The notes under the pieces: generated by a model
The model's input: only the letters and a program-made list of their open reading frames with translations
The model's database searches: none
Told to the model about the DNA's origin: nothing
In this document: piece by piece, positions 1 through 13,075 of the stretch
Layout: each line of letters starts with the position of its first letter
Numbering within the stretch: the stretch's first letter is position 1
Program-made: the position numbers and the translations under genes
Source: Aquanectria penicillioides
Taxonomy: Eukaryota; Ascomycota; Sordariomycetes; Hypocreales; Nectriaceae
DNA: 64,000 bases
NCBI GenBank assembly: GCA_003415625.1
Contig: PYIU01000003.1
Coordinates: forward strand, 620,001-684,000
Direction: 5' to 3'

Positions 1-3000
1 TAGCTACTCACTGCAGTTAAACCCGAGCCTCGACAATCGACACAACCTACACCCACCATCGGCCGAGCCTCGACAACCGATCGTCTTACCTTTTCTTCCA
101 GACTATTTTTCGTCGGCGCGACCTGAAAAATGCAGAAACTCATCACCCTTACCTTGCCGAACCAATTCTCTTCGTGACCCGTCCGCACGAGACAGGGCTT
201 TACCCCACGGCGCTCTCCTATTCTAGCCATAGCCACATTGCCGACAACTGAGGGGTTATATGGAACGGGAGATATCAAGATATATTTCCAACCCAGTTCA
301 GGTCTATTCCCCTGTGAAGGATCATGATACGCTATCCATATTGTCGTTGGAAGGTGCCGGAGATATGTGCCCCGCTGTTGAGTTGATGAGTCTTGTTTGA
401 ATTTCTCGACATATTTCCACAACAGGCCTTCGTCTAACTTCCAGAAACTTGAACCATGCATTAATTTTCTCCATGAATGTTGGCCGAGTTGCACTGTTGA
501 TCGTGTTGGGGAGGGGAGACTAAGCCCAGATTCGGGATACCGCTACGCCTACACTTTGGTTGAGAGCGTAAGCCTACCGTAGCGTATTGCGTGCTTAGCA
601 TACTGACTTGTGACGAAAGGTATACTACCATTCTACATATATCCCCGCAGCCTGGTGTCGCCTTGCTTGGAGCTGAGAGAAACGATCGCCCTAGTTCATC
701 ACTCCCTGATGGTCTAACCCGTCGATCAGCAGCGTCTGTGAAATGCAGTGCACCTTGACCCACCAGAAGCTAAAAGCACAAGTTTCTCTTTATTTATGCT
801 GTAAGACATTGTACTTTTATGTTTGCTCCCCTGTGGGTTCTCTGTGGGTTACAAGTACATGAACCGCTGCGGCCCTGCAGGACTAAGCAAGGGGCTACAT
901 GAATTAGCGACGGTTTATCTTGGCGATCTATGAAGCATCGTCCGTAAATAGACTATGGGGGAAAAACATTCCGACTACATGTGGATACCACTAGGGATGT
1001 GAATAAAGCTGGATCTGGAAAGGATTTATTTATTCCAAGCCTCTGGTATCAATTGCCTGGAGACTCACTACTTGCAACCGAATTTATGGTATTGGGTGGC
1101 GACAATGTTCGCCGCCGCCGAAATCATACACAACCAAAGTAGTAATTATGCGCTTATGTATAACATATCGATCTCTTACGCATGATTTTCTGAGAGACTT
1201 TTTGCGCTTTTATTCCATACAAAGGACACCTTTTAACTTGACATTTTCACATCCTCCTTAGCAACATCGATGAAGAAAAGCTCTTCTAACTAATCAAAAC
1301 ATAGCCATTAACTATTACAAGTTAACACATATATGTGCCTTTCAGGTCTAATATGTGGTCGTTTTAGAAATATTACATGAGCTGATCCTACTCGATTATA
1401 TTCTCGCCATTGCGTCTCAGCCAAGTCACTCAAAACTCAGCCCCCATTGAGCGCCAACCACATGATGTAATGTCAATTTCCACTTTTTTTTTTCTTGAAG
1501 CTTGAAACTGGTGTTTTGGGAATACTGGGTAGAAGGTCTGAAAGAAGAGCGGTTACACATCGCATCGTGGTTCGTTGCTTAGGCAGAGTTGCCCCGCCGA
1601 GGCGCCAAACGTAGAGGAACACAATGACGATCATGTTACAAAGGGGGTCAACGTAGAGAGCACTAAAACTAAGCCGACCGTCTGAAAATAAATTTGAATG
1701 AAGAGGAGTGATTCTGTGACACTTGATCGGCCAGGGGCATTTTCAGCTAGTTCCCAGTTCTAGTTAGAGGTGTTGAGCAAGGGAAATCAAACGGTGTTGT
1801 ATTGTAGTACATGCCAACAACTGCATCGATTGATGGGCAATGAAATTCCGGTCCCATAATCAGCAGGATGAGTATCGTGTATATTCAGGGACATGATTCG
1901 CTTCTATGCAGGAACATGTTATTTTTCACCTAGTGTCTCTCAAAGCAAGTTCGAAGAGGTTCACGCTTGGCTGGAACAGGTGAGACTAGGTGCAACCCGC
2001 ACCCTAAATCCTATCCTAGTCTAAAGTTTTGCGTTGAAAACGCTCATTGGTAGATAGTGAGAGAATCTTGAATACTATTGACGACATTAATACACTTCCC
2101 CTTTCTTTCTTCGTATCTATCTTGCAGTGACCTTCCCGCAGCTACTCACATGCGTCTTCTCATTGCTCTTTGTGAAGGAGAGAGCAAAGTGATTCGCTTT
2201 ATCATCTTAAGTCATGGTATTTACATTCCGGATATCACGTTCTCCGAGTCGAAGTAGCTGGCCAAGGCTCGCCAGGGGGTTGCAATCGATGGCTATCCAA
2301 GGTATTGCGTCATCGAGCTATGTCAAACAAGCGGCATAGTTCTCCGTAAGCGATTCTAAACTTGAATGAGCCGTTGTTTTCCTTCGTTACATAGTCGATT
2401 GCCATTATGAGGATTTCCCTCACTCGGTCAGCGCGACGCTCCGGCCATGCGGTAAAGACAGGCCCGTCATGGCTCTTCCGTTCCTCCTCCTCATGGCGAC
2501 TTGCAGATGATAACGCATCGCGCGTAAAAACTCAATAAATTAACGCTCCGAAGACGGCTCTGAGTAGGACTTGTCCAAAAAAAAAAAAACGTGCCACTTG
2601 CGCCGCATCGCGTTTGAGGCCCGCCATGATATGGTCCCATGACCAGGCGACATCCCCAATCCCACCCCCCAATGTCCCAAATCTGCTACCATTGTACATT
2701 CATCTCGACACACTCGCTCTCCTGCATGGCTATGCTCACCCCCGTCCAGCTCAAAATGCCTCTCCTGCAGAAAAGACCCCCTTTCCCCGCCCCCGCAGGG
2801 CGCTGTCTCATCTGCTTCCCGAGCACTCCACACCTCCTCTTCGAGAGACCCGAGAGACGGACAGATGGCATCCCACGCTCGGTGAGGACCCGCCAATTAA
2901 CCCGCCCAACACGCAACCCGCTGTCACTGCTGCGCCGCCCAACAGCGGTTCTGTCCTGAAACCGCCTCCGATGCCACTCTGTTACTACGCCGCATTCTAA

Positions 3001-3599
3001 ATTTCCATGCGCAGCAGCATCGAGATCGCGCGGTGATGGGCTAAATGCCCTGCAGTTGCTCTCCCGGCGGCATCTTCCCATGCCCAACTGACTTGCGCAC
3101 GTGTGGCCGCGCCATCGCCGCCGTGATATCACCGCTTCCTCCCTTGGTTAGACACAGGCTTATCTGATGCGGAATTGTAGGAGCTAACACTGTCACAGTT
3201 GGTCGCGGACATCGACTGACCTGTTCCCGGCTTGCCGAGATATTTATCATCCACGTGCCCGCCCATCTCGATGCCCAGAATCGAGATCAAATCCATCGCA
3301 AAAACAGCATCCCGCTTACCCGAGGCTCAGCTCAGCTCAGCTCAACTCCCGCGCGGTCAAACGGATTCCGGAGCACAGGTGCGCTGTTCCAATCTTGTCA
3401 GTCTATTACACTCTATTGCGACAAATCATCATACGAGGCACGTTATCACAACATGTCCCAACCACAACAACACGAGCAGGCAAATCTGACAGGAAATTCA
3501 TACATTGAGAATAGGATAGTAACGATACTCATGCTAGCTCGACATTCTGACCCATTCACATATCCCTAAAACCTGTCCATCCCCTGTTGCAACTCAGAG
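1..3599. other. Gene-free, AT-richer stretch
   Basis: No ORF here resembles a known protein and none has convincing splice sites. The first 2.5 kb is visibly richer in A and T than the rest of the window. Two near-identical copies of a roughly 16-base unit (cgagcctcgacaa...cga) lie at about 23-40 and 65-82. This could be degraded repetitive DNA, but I see no terminal repeats, tRNA-primer site or transposase motif that would name an element. The last part (3,000-3,599) is the 3' flank of the ATPase gene. Confidence 0.5.
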
Positions 3600-6500
3600 T
3601 TACACCTCACCAGAAGTAGTTGGGTGTTTGGCGATGCCGAGGTCAAACCTGCGTTTTATCGCCTTGTAGACTTCGAGAAGGCCAATATACATGACAACGC
3701 AACCAGCGACTACACCCCACTCCCAGGTTAGACCCTTGTGTTTGAACACCTCGGTGTTAAGAACTGGAATGTAGATCATAGGGAAAGTGATGAGGAATCC
3801 ACCGATGACGGACCAGAACAGGAATTTGTTGTGGTAGATGGTCTTGAAAACCGAAAAGGGGCCCGACCAGCGCTCATCCATAGCGAAGAGGCTTCGGTGA
3901 AAGTGCTTCACCTCCCAGGCTGTGATGAGTAGTAAGAAGCTCAAGGTTGCAAAAGTTGCGGCTCGAGCACGATACACAGTGTCACAGCCAATAGTTGATG
4001 GGTCGTTACAGCCCACAACCATTTGATGATAGCCTTGACCAGATGCGGCATAGTTGACCAGCATAAAGGCACATAGACAGAGTGATCCCATGAATGTTCC
4101 ATACGCAAGCTGGTCGCGGACAAGATCCGGTGTGAAAACACCAGTGCGCAGACTCCTAGGGGGTCGACGTAAAATATCAGGCGAGGCTTCTTCAAGACCC
4201 AGACCGAGAGCGAGCGGAGAAGACGTGACTAGATTAGCCCAAAGAATCTCCAAGGGCGATAGTGGGAAAACAGCCACTCCGCTCACATCCTTAAAGCTAA
4301 GGCCAATGAGAAGCAGGATAACTTGGGCCAAGTTGGACGTGAGAAGGTGAAGCAAGAACTAGAAAGATCATATTAGATGTTGAAGAGGTCACAAGAAACA
4401 GGGACAGCACAAACCTTCTGGATGTTGTCGGCAAGGCGTCGACCTTCTTGAATGCCTGTTACGATGGAGGCAAAGTTGTCATCGGTCAAGACCATGTCGG
4501 CGGCTTCCTTGGCGACGTCGCTGCCACGGTCTCCCATGGCGATACCGACGTCGGCTTTCTTAAGGGCCGGTGAATCGTTGACGCCATCTCCAGTCATGAT
4601 GCAAAAGGCTTTGCGGCGATGCAGAGCCTCGATCATGCGGACCTTTGTCAACGGGCTACAACGCGCGAGGACAACCGGCAGAGTATCCAGAGCGTCGATC
4701 TGAGCGTCGGTGAGATTACCAAAGTCCGAGGCAGCCATCACAGTGTTGGGCTTGAGAGGCATGCCGTGGGACAGGATTCCTACTTCGTATGCGATGGCGG
4801 TGGCAGTCTTAATATGATCACCAGTGACCATATGCACAGTCACGCCGGCTTCGCGGCATTGTGCAACAGCACCAGCTGTTTCAGGACGGGGGGGATCGTA
4901 GATGCCAGCTAGACCTAAGAACTCGAGCTCGCTTTCAACCTTAGATCGGTCATGGGGATCATGGCTCTCGCCATCCATGGCCTTGGTTGCGATACAGAGT
5001 ACTCGCAAACCCTGTCCGGCGAGCTCTTCAGCCTTGGCTAGTATTTCGGCCTTCAGCTCCTCCGTGTCATTTAGCTTTGTTAGAAGAACCTCAACGGCTC
5101 CTTTGGTGTAAACCCTTTGGATCTTTTCGACGTGGTTTCCATACACAACGCTCATCAGCTTGCAGGATGAGTCGAAAGGGTGCTCTGCGATGAGTGAATC
5201 CCCCGTAGCAGGTCGATTGTGGCCGAAGCGCATAGCAAAGACCTTGAGGGCAATCTCAGTAGGTTCGCCGACAGCTTTCCATTCGGCATCTTCAGATGCG
5301 GTGACGATGCTACTGGAGTCGGTCTCCGGTTCCTTTTTGCCGTCTGTAACCATGGCGTTGTTGCAGAGAATAAGGGTGTTCAGGAAGGCGTTTAGGCGAC
5401 TTCCTGCTAGATCTCCCGACCAGGTAACAGTGCCACTGCCGGGGTCATATGGGTTCGCGGTGCCTTCAACGGATCCTTGGAGATCTCCACGGAGCCAGAC
5501 CTTGCGAGTAATCATACGTCCTTGAGTTAGGGTGCCAGTCTTGTCGGAGCAGATGTTGGTAACTCCACCGACAGCCTCGAGGGAGGGCATTTGGCGGACA
5601 ATAACGTTGCCCCGAACCATTGCCTTGGTTGCGACAGCCATCGTCACGGTCAGGACTGCAAGGAGAGACTCGGGAATGACGGCTACACCGACACAGATTC
5701 CATAGAGCAGGACCTCGTCACTGATTTTCCATTTGGCAACAGAGAAGACGATGACGGCAAGAAGGATGGCGAATGCGAACAGAAGAAGGGCAAACTTGCT
5801 CAGGGTCACCTGTAGCGGAGTGCCCTCGAGACCTAGGATGTTTCGAATGGACTGCAACGACTTGAACAGGAACTTGCCAACAGTGCCCCTTTCGGTGTTG
5901 TCATTCTTGGTCTTTCGAAGAAGCTCTGCGATTTGTCCGACTTCAGTCTGCATACCAGTTGAGATAACAATGCCGGTGGCTCGGCCACGAGTGACGGAGC
6001 TTCCAGAATATGCTAGGTTCGTACGATCTCCGATGGGCATATCTAGGTTGGTAAAAACGGCGTTGGGATCCTTGCTAATGGCAACAGATTCACCGGTGAG
6101 GAGGGCCTCATCGGTGGAAATGTTGATACCTTGAATAAGACGCAGGTCGGCTGGAACAACATCACCAGTTGCGAGGGAGACAATATCGCCTTTGACCAGC
6201 GTTTCCGCTTTGACAGTTTCACTGTGGCCATCGCGGATCACCTTGCATTTAGGAGTGGACAGGGCATAGAGGGACTGGATAGTCTGAGCTGCACGGTAGT
6301 CCTGGATCAATCTGGGAGGACGGATGTTAGCGTCGAGCGAGGATGAAAGATTTTCTGGGAGCTTTGGCAGCTTTGGGATTCGGCTTCGGCCTTTTCAGGG
6401 GCTTGGGCATCACGAATCACTAGGCGTCACCGAAAGGGGCAAGGAGAAAAATGTGCGAATGCGCAAAGTATGTATAGCAAGATTTGGCAAAGCATGGCAA

Positions 6501-7035
6501 AATAGAGCGTAGCAAGTGGAGAAATTCGAGAACAACCCAATGCAAACCCATACGGGCTTCCTTTTGTGCAAGTGTGCGTGTGTAGCAACATAACATACCC
6601 TACAACAATGTTGAGGACAATGACAGCAGCAACAACACCGCCCTCAATAAAGTCGCTAATGGCAAACGACAGGGCTGTCACTGCGATAAGCACCACAGTC
6701 AAGGCATTTGCAACCTGCTGGAGAAAGATTTCCCACAGCGAGACGCCCTTGGCGCCCTTGATAGTGTTGGGGCCGTCCCGGACCAACCGGGCGGCAGCTT
6801 CTTCGTTGCTTAGTCCATCGTTGACGTCAGTCTTGAGAAGCTCGGCGACGCGATCAGCCGAGAATGTATGGGGAGAAGCGCAGGCAGGCTGGGACTTCTC
6901 TATGGCACAGTCTGGGGGCTCCGCTATAGGCGGCTGGTCGTCCTGGCCGCTGGAGGAGCTGGCGATGGTCGACGAGTCCGAAGTGGCGTTGGCGTGAACT
7001 GCACCATTCGTACTTTTGCCTTCGGTTTCTCCCAT
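3600..7035 (-). CDS. ENA1: ENA-type (P-type IID) sodium/potassium-exporting ATPase
   Basis: Three exons (7035-6599, 6311-4415, 4358-3600) join in frame to about 1,030 residues, the usual size for fungal ENA pumps. The splice sites are GTATGT...CAG and GTTTGT...TAG. Visible parts are a cytosolic N-terminus, paired membrane helices around 110-146, the actuator motif TGES (about 218-221), the helix-4 motif VIPES (about 357-361), the phosphorylation site DKTGT with Asp about 402, the hinge TGDGVND, and six C-terminal helices in the last exon. VIPES in place of VIPEG is typical of type IID pumps rather than SERCA or PMR1 calcium pumps. The family exports Na+, Li+ or K+ at the plasma membrane and gives salt and alkali tolerance. 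The ATG at 7035 is the first in frame. Ion preference cannot be read from the sequence. Confidence 0.9.
6312..6598 (-). other. Intron 1 of the ENA ATPase gene, unusually long
   Basis: At 287 bases this intron is several times longer than most introns in the window. It joins a codon split GG|A within the conserved membrane stretch that leads into the Q-D-Y-R motif. Its length leaves room for alternative splicing, but I see no obvious extra exon inside. Confidence 0.75.
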
Positions 7036-8492
7036 CGAATGGGTGTTGGGTTAAGCGTAAAGATGCTTGGGCACGAGGTTAGGGGTTGTTGATGAGGTTT
7101 TAGGGTTGACTGGCTGCTATGGTGGACAACCAGACGGGGTGTTGAGGGTGTGAAAAGGGGGGTTGGTGTAAGTGAGGATTGGCACGAGACCTGGGGAAAG
7201 AAGAAGAGAAGGAAGGAAAGAACAAACGATGAGGCACGCCCCTTTATTTACTTGGGGGTATCAGTATCCCAACGCACCTCCCTTACAAATAAACGGGAGG
7301 GGCCCGAGAACGATAAGAGAAGAAAGATGGAAAGCGAGAGACGCGAGGGAGGAGGGTACAGTCAGAACCTAGGAAGGTAGTCCGGGAGGGTGCGGCTTGT
7401 GGTGCGGCGACGAGGGAAGGCGCGGGGGTTGGTTGCCACGCGCTTTCCCTTGCTAGTTCCACTTGAGAATTCCACTTCCACTTGGCACACACATGGAGAG
7501 GACATGTACGCTGGCACTCAGCGAGGAAGGTACCGAGGTGGGCGTGTGGCCTTGGTTTTATGGTTGACCAGCGCCTCGAGTCGGCCGACAAGGTAGGTTA
7601 GTACCTACCTAGATAAGCGGTCATGTTTCCCACAGAGTCCATGCCATGTAAGCCGTGGAAGCCAACGTTAAAAACCCCTTTGCTTTTCCGCGTAAACACT
7701 TTTCTGTCCTGTTTGCTCGCTGCCAAGTTTGGGGCTCCCTTTCGGAGTAAATGTGTCACCAAGAACCCCCCCGCAGTTGCCGCTCGTTACACGTATGCAC
7801 CACCGGCTGCTATGCCAAGCAAAACGGCATCATTCGTGACAGGCCATTCGGTGAGCTACGCTAGGACGGGGCACGCTTAGTGAATGTGACAACACGCTAC
7901 CAGGGAGCGGAGGGATGGATCGTCGAGATTAGGTTCGGTGGAGCCACAGGCTGCTCGTCCCCCAGCTTAGACGCAAGCACAGGCGGAGTCGCCTGCTACT
8001 TGTCCGAGCAATAGGGAGGCACGCAGGGTGGCTTGCGCAGGACATGTCGTTTCAGCAAACGTCGAGCAAAGGATGGCGATTCGAGCGACTTGCGGTGGCT
8101 CGAGCGACTTTCGGCGACTCGCGTCGCCCTCGCCAATGGTGGCTGTGTAGCGACGTGGAGACGCACAACAAGTATCGACATGTCACTTCAAGTACCCTTA
8201 ACCGGGACTTGGTAGCTCACGAGATGGTGCAGTTGGACGGGCTAATTAGCATGCGACGATAATTGGGGTGGTTATTGTCCAGTCACTGGCCACAGGGGTG
8301 GAACTTGCGAATCAATGCGTCTGTAGGGCTTCAAAGAAACGGTGTTGGTGGTGTTGGGATGTTGGAAGCTGTGTGGGAGTGTTGATGGTTGTGGGTGGGT
8401 TGGGTAATTTCATTGTCGTCATCCATCGTGATTGGGACCACCGCGAGGAGCCAAGCATGAATATTGGACCCTGGACTGAGACAAACGCATGG

Positions 8493-8496
<4 letters not shown>

Positions 8497-8524
<28 letters not shown>
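8497..8524. repeat. Poly-T run, 28 bases
   Basis: An uninterrupted T run in intergenic DNA. Its true length may be uncertain, given the homopolymer-associated frame breaks seen elsewhere in the window. Confidence 0.9.
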
Positions 8525-9792
8525 CCATTCCGTTGACTGAGCTGCAGAGGAGGAAATTTCAGCGAGCAGCGAGCTCTCTAAGACGGGCACGTGGGGTTGC
8601 AATTGTTCAATACTCGGTCCCCCAAAACCCCATCAGAGACATTGCGGGGAAGGGGGGGCCACAGCATAAGGGGGGCGGCGAGAACACGCGCCTGAGCAGG
8701 CGGGGGAGAAAGGATGAACCAAAACCCGCAACACCATCAACCAAGAGGAAGCCATAAAGGATCGCAAGGCAGGGCAATTGGGGTCCGAAACGGACGCTCC
8801 CGGAAAGAGTCGTCTTGCGAGGAAAACCCATTCACCTCGATACCGCTGGGCAGACACGGCCGCCCGCTCAATTCCATCAGAAGACATTCTCCCATCAGAC
8901 CCCACGTGCTCTACTCCCCCGTCCATTCCGCGTACTGTACGAATGGAATACCGGCGTCTGACAGTGGGGCATTTTTAGCAAATCCCAATACAGTGCAAGT
9001 ACATGGGGGGTTTTGATCTTCGGCAGAGGAAGACCGGCCAGGGGTCTAATTGCTCACCAGTCACTTTCTTTCTTCGTCCACATGATGTCCAGGGTACGAG
9101 GAACAGCAACCATCGCTCACCAATCACTCGCCGGCCTTTTACACTACTCGCCTTGATCGCCTTCCTTTCCTATAGCCGCCATCCAGATGGGCTCGTTTGT
9201 TGTGCTTCGCCTCACCGGCCAAGAAAAGCCAAGCCGTGCTGTTTCCCTGGCACGGATCCAGAATAACGCAACGCAGCCCGCGCCCCGGCTGCACTTGGCA
9301 AAAAGTCTTATCGTCGGCACAGCAAACTTGGCGGCACATGCGAAGCAAGGCCCCGGGCGAGAAGTAACGCGTTTCCGGCCTTTTGTTGCGTGGATGGTTT
9401 GCCATCTTAACACCACGCCGGCTGCCCACGGCACATTGGTGCAATCACCAGACATCAGAGCACGTAGATTGGGCAAATCAAACACGCCTTCGTTACTTGG
9501 GACGCGGGCGATGAGAAAAGGTGGATCGTTGACTTACAAACAGCAACCCCCGCTGCCCTCACTACTAGTGCTGGCTGAGCCGGCAATTATCTCAGGAGAC
9601 GAGGCGAGAGGCGGGGCAAAATTGCTTCATCCCAAGCCGCTAAACAATTAAGCTCAAGCCTTTTCATTTCTTAGGTTTCATGGTTTCATGCTTTGTGGCC
9701 TCTTGGCGACTCCCCTTTCCAGCTGATCACAATGCTTCGTTGCGTATGTGTAGAATCGCAAAGAATCGAGGGGCAACGTGTTGACTTGGCTT

Positions 9793-9832
9793 TGCGTGCG
9801 TGCGTGTGTGCGTGCCTGCTTGCTTGCCTGCG
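9793..9832. repeat. TGCG/TTGC-rich simple repeat
   Basis: An imperfect run of TGCG, TGTG and CTTG units in intergenic DNA, with no coding support. Confidence 0.75.
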
Positions 9833-11464
9833 AGCGTGGCTTGGCTGGAGTGGCGGCCGTGGGGACAGGATCTCGTCTAATGCAGCACCACCGGATCGAG
9901 TGGCCAGGACCCGGCTCCTGCTTGGCTCTCTCCAAATTTCCCGCTTCTTCCCCTTCGTGTGCTGAATGAATCTTCACGCCGAAGATACCCACAACCAGTG
10001 CGAGCCACGACTTGTCCCATGGCACCTTGTTTCCTTCCCTCTGACCAGCGGTCGGAGCACTCACTGACTGAAGCTGGAAGTGAGGCGGTTTGGCCCGTCC
10101 CACGCGGTCGCTGGCCCCGGTCCAACACGGACCCCGTCTTCGCTTGACCGCCTCCGCCTCCGGGTCCGTCCCTGGCCATCGCCCGACCGCCGGCTTCTCA
10201 GGCTCTCAACTCAACTGACTGCTGCCGTACTCCGGAGACCGGCCTGCCGCTCCGGTTCCCGCGCTGGGCAGCACAGAGCGAGACAGGGCATGGCAGAGCT
10301 CGTAGAATGATGGGCACAGAGGTATCTTGGCTGCTTGTGCATCTCATGTCATCATGTGAGGAATGTAACTATCCGGCGCCTTCAAGTACCTTGTGCTCAT
10401 CTTGTCTCCTCAATCTCTCCCCTTCCTGTTCCTCAGTCTCGGCACATCTCAATATCTCCGTCTCGGAATCCGACTCGTCTCGTCACATCATCCCTTGTAA
10501 TTCAATCCCTGGCACTACTGGTAGTATAAGTATATCCCCGTACATCTCGTTGCAGCCTCGTACATTACGCCGCCAGGAAAAAAACAACGACCCCCCCTTA
10601 CCGACGACATGCATGCCTCCATCCCCACACCCACCCACACTCCACCCTCCGCCGGCTCCCAACACCCGGATGGAGTCTTCGCGCTCTCGTCGCTATCCAT
10701 GCCCTGATTCGTCGTCGGCGGTGATCGTCTGACTGCAGTAGAGGACAGAATCGGCTTCGGCACGAGCAGGAGGGGAAAAAAGCAACGCAAGTACATTGGG
10801 GAGATGAGACGTGGTGCTCGGGACAATTAGGGAGCATTGGGTGCTGGCTGTCGGTTAGATGCCGGGGTTTGCCAAATTGGGAGGGAGGGTTGCAGCAGGG
10901 CGTCCAGCAGTTGGAGATTAGCATGGGTCTGGAGCCCAGTCTCGTGTCATAGATAATATGGGGGAAGCTCGACGGCAAGGCGTCTTGGAAGCGACCTATC
11001 AAGCAGCTGGCGATTGCGATGCCGTCCCAGCCGTGTTCAACAGGTAGATTGTCGAGTCTCACGTGGTCTCGGGGTCTCTCTGACGAGTCGTCATCTCCAG
11101 AGGGAGATAGGGAGATGGGGGGAAATTACAGAGAAGACGTCACCACCTATGCCAACATTACTCTGTGATGACAACGGAGAGTATCATAATGAGCACAATC
11201 CTCCCCTGTGCCAAGACATGTGTAGATCAAACACGCAATCGGAAGTCAGAAGTAACACCGAGAGCATGCAACGACGACCCGTCCATCCCCCTTCGGCAGA
11301 TGAGGATTCAAACGCTCAGAACATTGACACTTGGTCACCCACGCACGCTCACATGGCACACTCGCTGATTCATGATACAGAAAACGGGGCTGCCCCTCGC
11401 CAAAAACCCGGGGTAACCGCTCTCTGCCATTTACAAGGTTTTGTATATTCTAGGTTTCTCAAAT

Positions 11465-13075
11465 CTATCCCAGCAGGTTGATGAAGGGCTCCGGCCACTT
11501 TCCCCATACGAGGGGCTGGTCGCCAAGCCGTCCACTGACCGTCGACAGCAGCTTGATCTTGCGACGCTCCTCGTCCACGTCCGACACGTACACAAACCCC
11601 ATGACGCTCGCTGCCCGCACCGTCTCGGGGGCGTCCTTGGGCGCCGCATGCATGATTGCAAGCGTCCAGTGTTGCATGGGCGCCGACGGCTCCTCTCGGA
11701 CAAGTGAGTCTTGGCTACCGTATGCAGCAGCTTCTGCGTGTGAGTGTCAGCTCGCGAAATGCTCAGGATGGGATGGGGAGCTCCATGTTCTTAGGCCGAA
11801 GCTGCGGGAGCTTCCGGGTGAAGGGAGTGTCCGAGGGCCATGTACTTACGGTTAGGGGCTTTGTAGATGATCACGTTGTCAAAGTCAACCTGCTGGATCA
11901 GGGGGCTCAAAGTTCGTCTCGCGTCGCCAAAGAAGTACTCCTTGATGGCCGCTTCTCTCCAGTACTGCATGAAGACCTCGTCCCTCACAACCACGCCATC
12001 CGACTTCTCCAGGTGCACAACGCCGATGCTCTCTCCGAGACTTGTCCGCTGGCTGCCAAACTGCTTCGACAACTCGGCGTTGAGTGGCAGGGATCCTACC
12101 ACGATAATAATGTTGACTGCCGTCCCAGGTTAGCTTTTCGGCCGCGCTGCAAGGTTTGACAATTATGCATACTTGAAAGTTCGTCTACAATATGCTCGAG
12201 AAGCTCGAGCCCAACCTTGCTGCCCTCGCTGACCTCCATGCTATCCACAATAATGCCAGAACTTCGCACGCTCGCGTCCTCGCTCAACCTTCCGCTGGCG
12301 GAAGCGGCCAGGCTGCTCGTAATCTCTCTGTAGAAGTCCGGGTCCTCTTCGGGCGACTCCTTGCCGTAGAAAAACACCAGTGGTAGCTTGACGGGCACGC
12401 TGCTGGGTCCGCTGGTCGGTGTGCTGCCCCAGCCGTCCACCGCCTCGGGGTCCATGACGGTAGCAAAGACGCTCGCGCTCAGCGTTCCGGGCAAGCTCAG
12501 CATCCCTTCCTTGGGGTCTGCGTTGACCACGAGCGGCTGGTAGCCCTGGCGTGTCGCGTAGCTCGTCAGCGTCTTGACCAGTGTCGTCTTGCCAACGTTG
12601 GCAGGCCCCGTGATGAGCACCCGCGGACCCTCTCTCCCATCTCTTGCCGCCGCCTGGCGCATCTCGTTGAGCTGGCCATGAAGGTTCAGGTGGGCATTTG
12701 CGGGGTTCTGGGTCGGGTTCGCATATTCGGCGACGGTCTCGGATTCGCAGCGGCCGTCAATCTCAAGCTCGCAGCCGTGCCACGAGAGGATTTTGGCCTT
12801 GACGCCGGAGAAGGTGTAGCCGTTGCGGACGGCCAGCTCGATGCCGTCCTTCTCAGCGGTGCCGGAGAGGACCTTGAGGGCGATGGAGGAGCCGAGGGGC
12901 ACTTGGAATCGCCATTCGGAAGCGGGACGGAGGGTGATGACTCGGGTAGACGAGGCGGTGGGCTACAGAGGGCGAAACGGAGACGGTCAGAATCATTGAG
13001 AGCTGCGTTTGCGACGCCGCGGGGTTAGGGAGCGCTCACCTGTGTGGGGATCTGGCCCAGGCCTGGAATCGACAT
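11465..13075 (-). CDS. CLP1: Clp1, mRNA cleavage and polyadenylation factor (CF IA subunit)
   Basis: Four exons (13075-13040, 12962-12173, 12116-11850, 11733-11465) give a 453-residue protein, close to the size of fungal Clp1. The introns have GTGAGC, GTATGC and GTAAGT donors. The N-terminal beta-rich domain contains the Glu-Trp-Arg-Phe stretch. The P-loop GPANVGKTT starts at about residue 131. The central NTP-binding domain and the C-terminal domain with the MGFVYV segment follow. In yeast, Clp1 binds ATP and bridges Pcf11 to the rest of CF IA in 3'-end processing of mRNA. The animal orthologue is an RNA 5'-kinase, and fungal Clp1 is generally thought to have lost that activity, so I do not infer kinase function. 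The first exon is only 12 codons, and the start ATG at 13075 is the only one that joins in frame. Its upstream neighbour, the multikinase, is on the same strand but over 1 kb away. Confidence 0.9.

Larger units (their letters stand above)
7036..11464. other. 4.4-kb intergenic region upstream of the ENA ATPase
   Basis: No credible gene was found. The part next to 7035 should hold the promoter and leader of the ATPase. The region contains a 28-base T run (8497-8524), a TGCG/CTTG-rich stretch (about 9793-9832) and a CCTACCTA motif near 7603-7610. The open frames at 9187-9651 and 10307-10732 have no recognisable domain and show the low-complexity composition of random GC-rich DNA. The 3' flank of clp1 begins just before 11465. 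Confidence 0.5.

Noticed and set aside
461..763. 100-codon minus-strand open frame near the window start
   Set aside because: No domain or splice support, and it lies in AT-richer, probably degraded DNA.
9187..9651. 154-codon plus-strand open frame
   Set aside because: No domain, no splice partners and several competing frames on the other strand.
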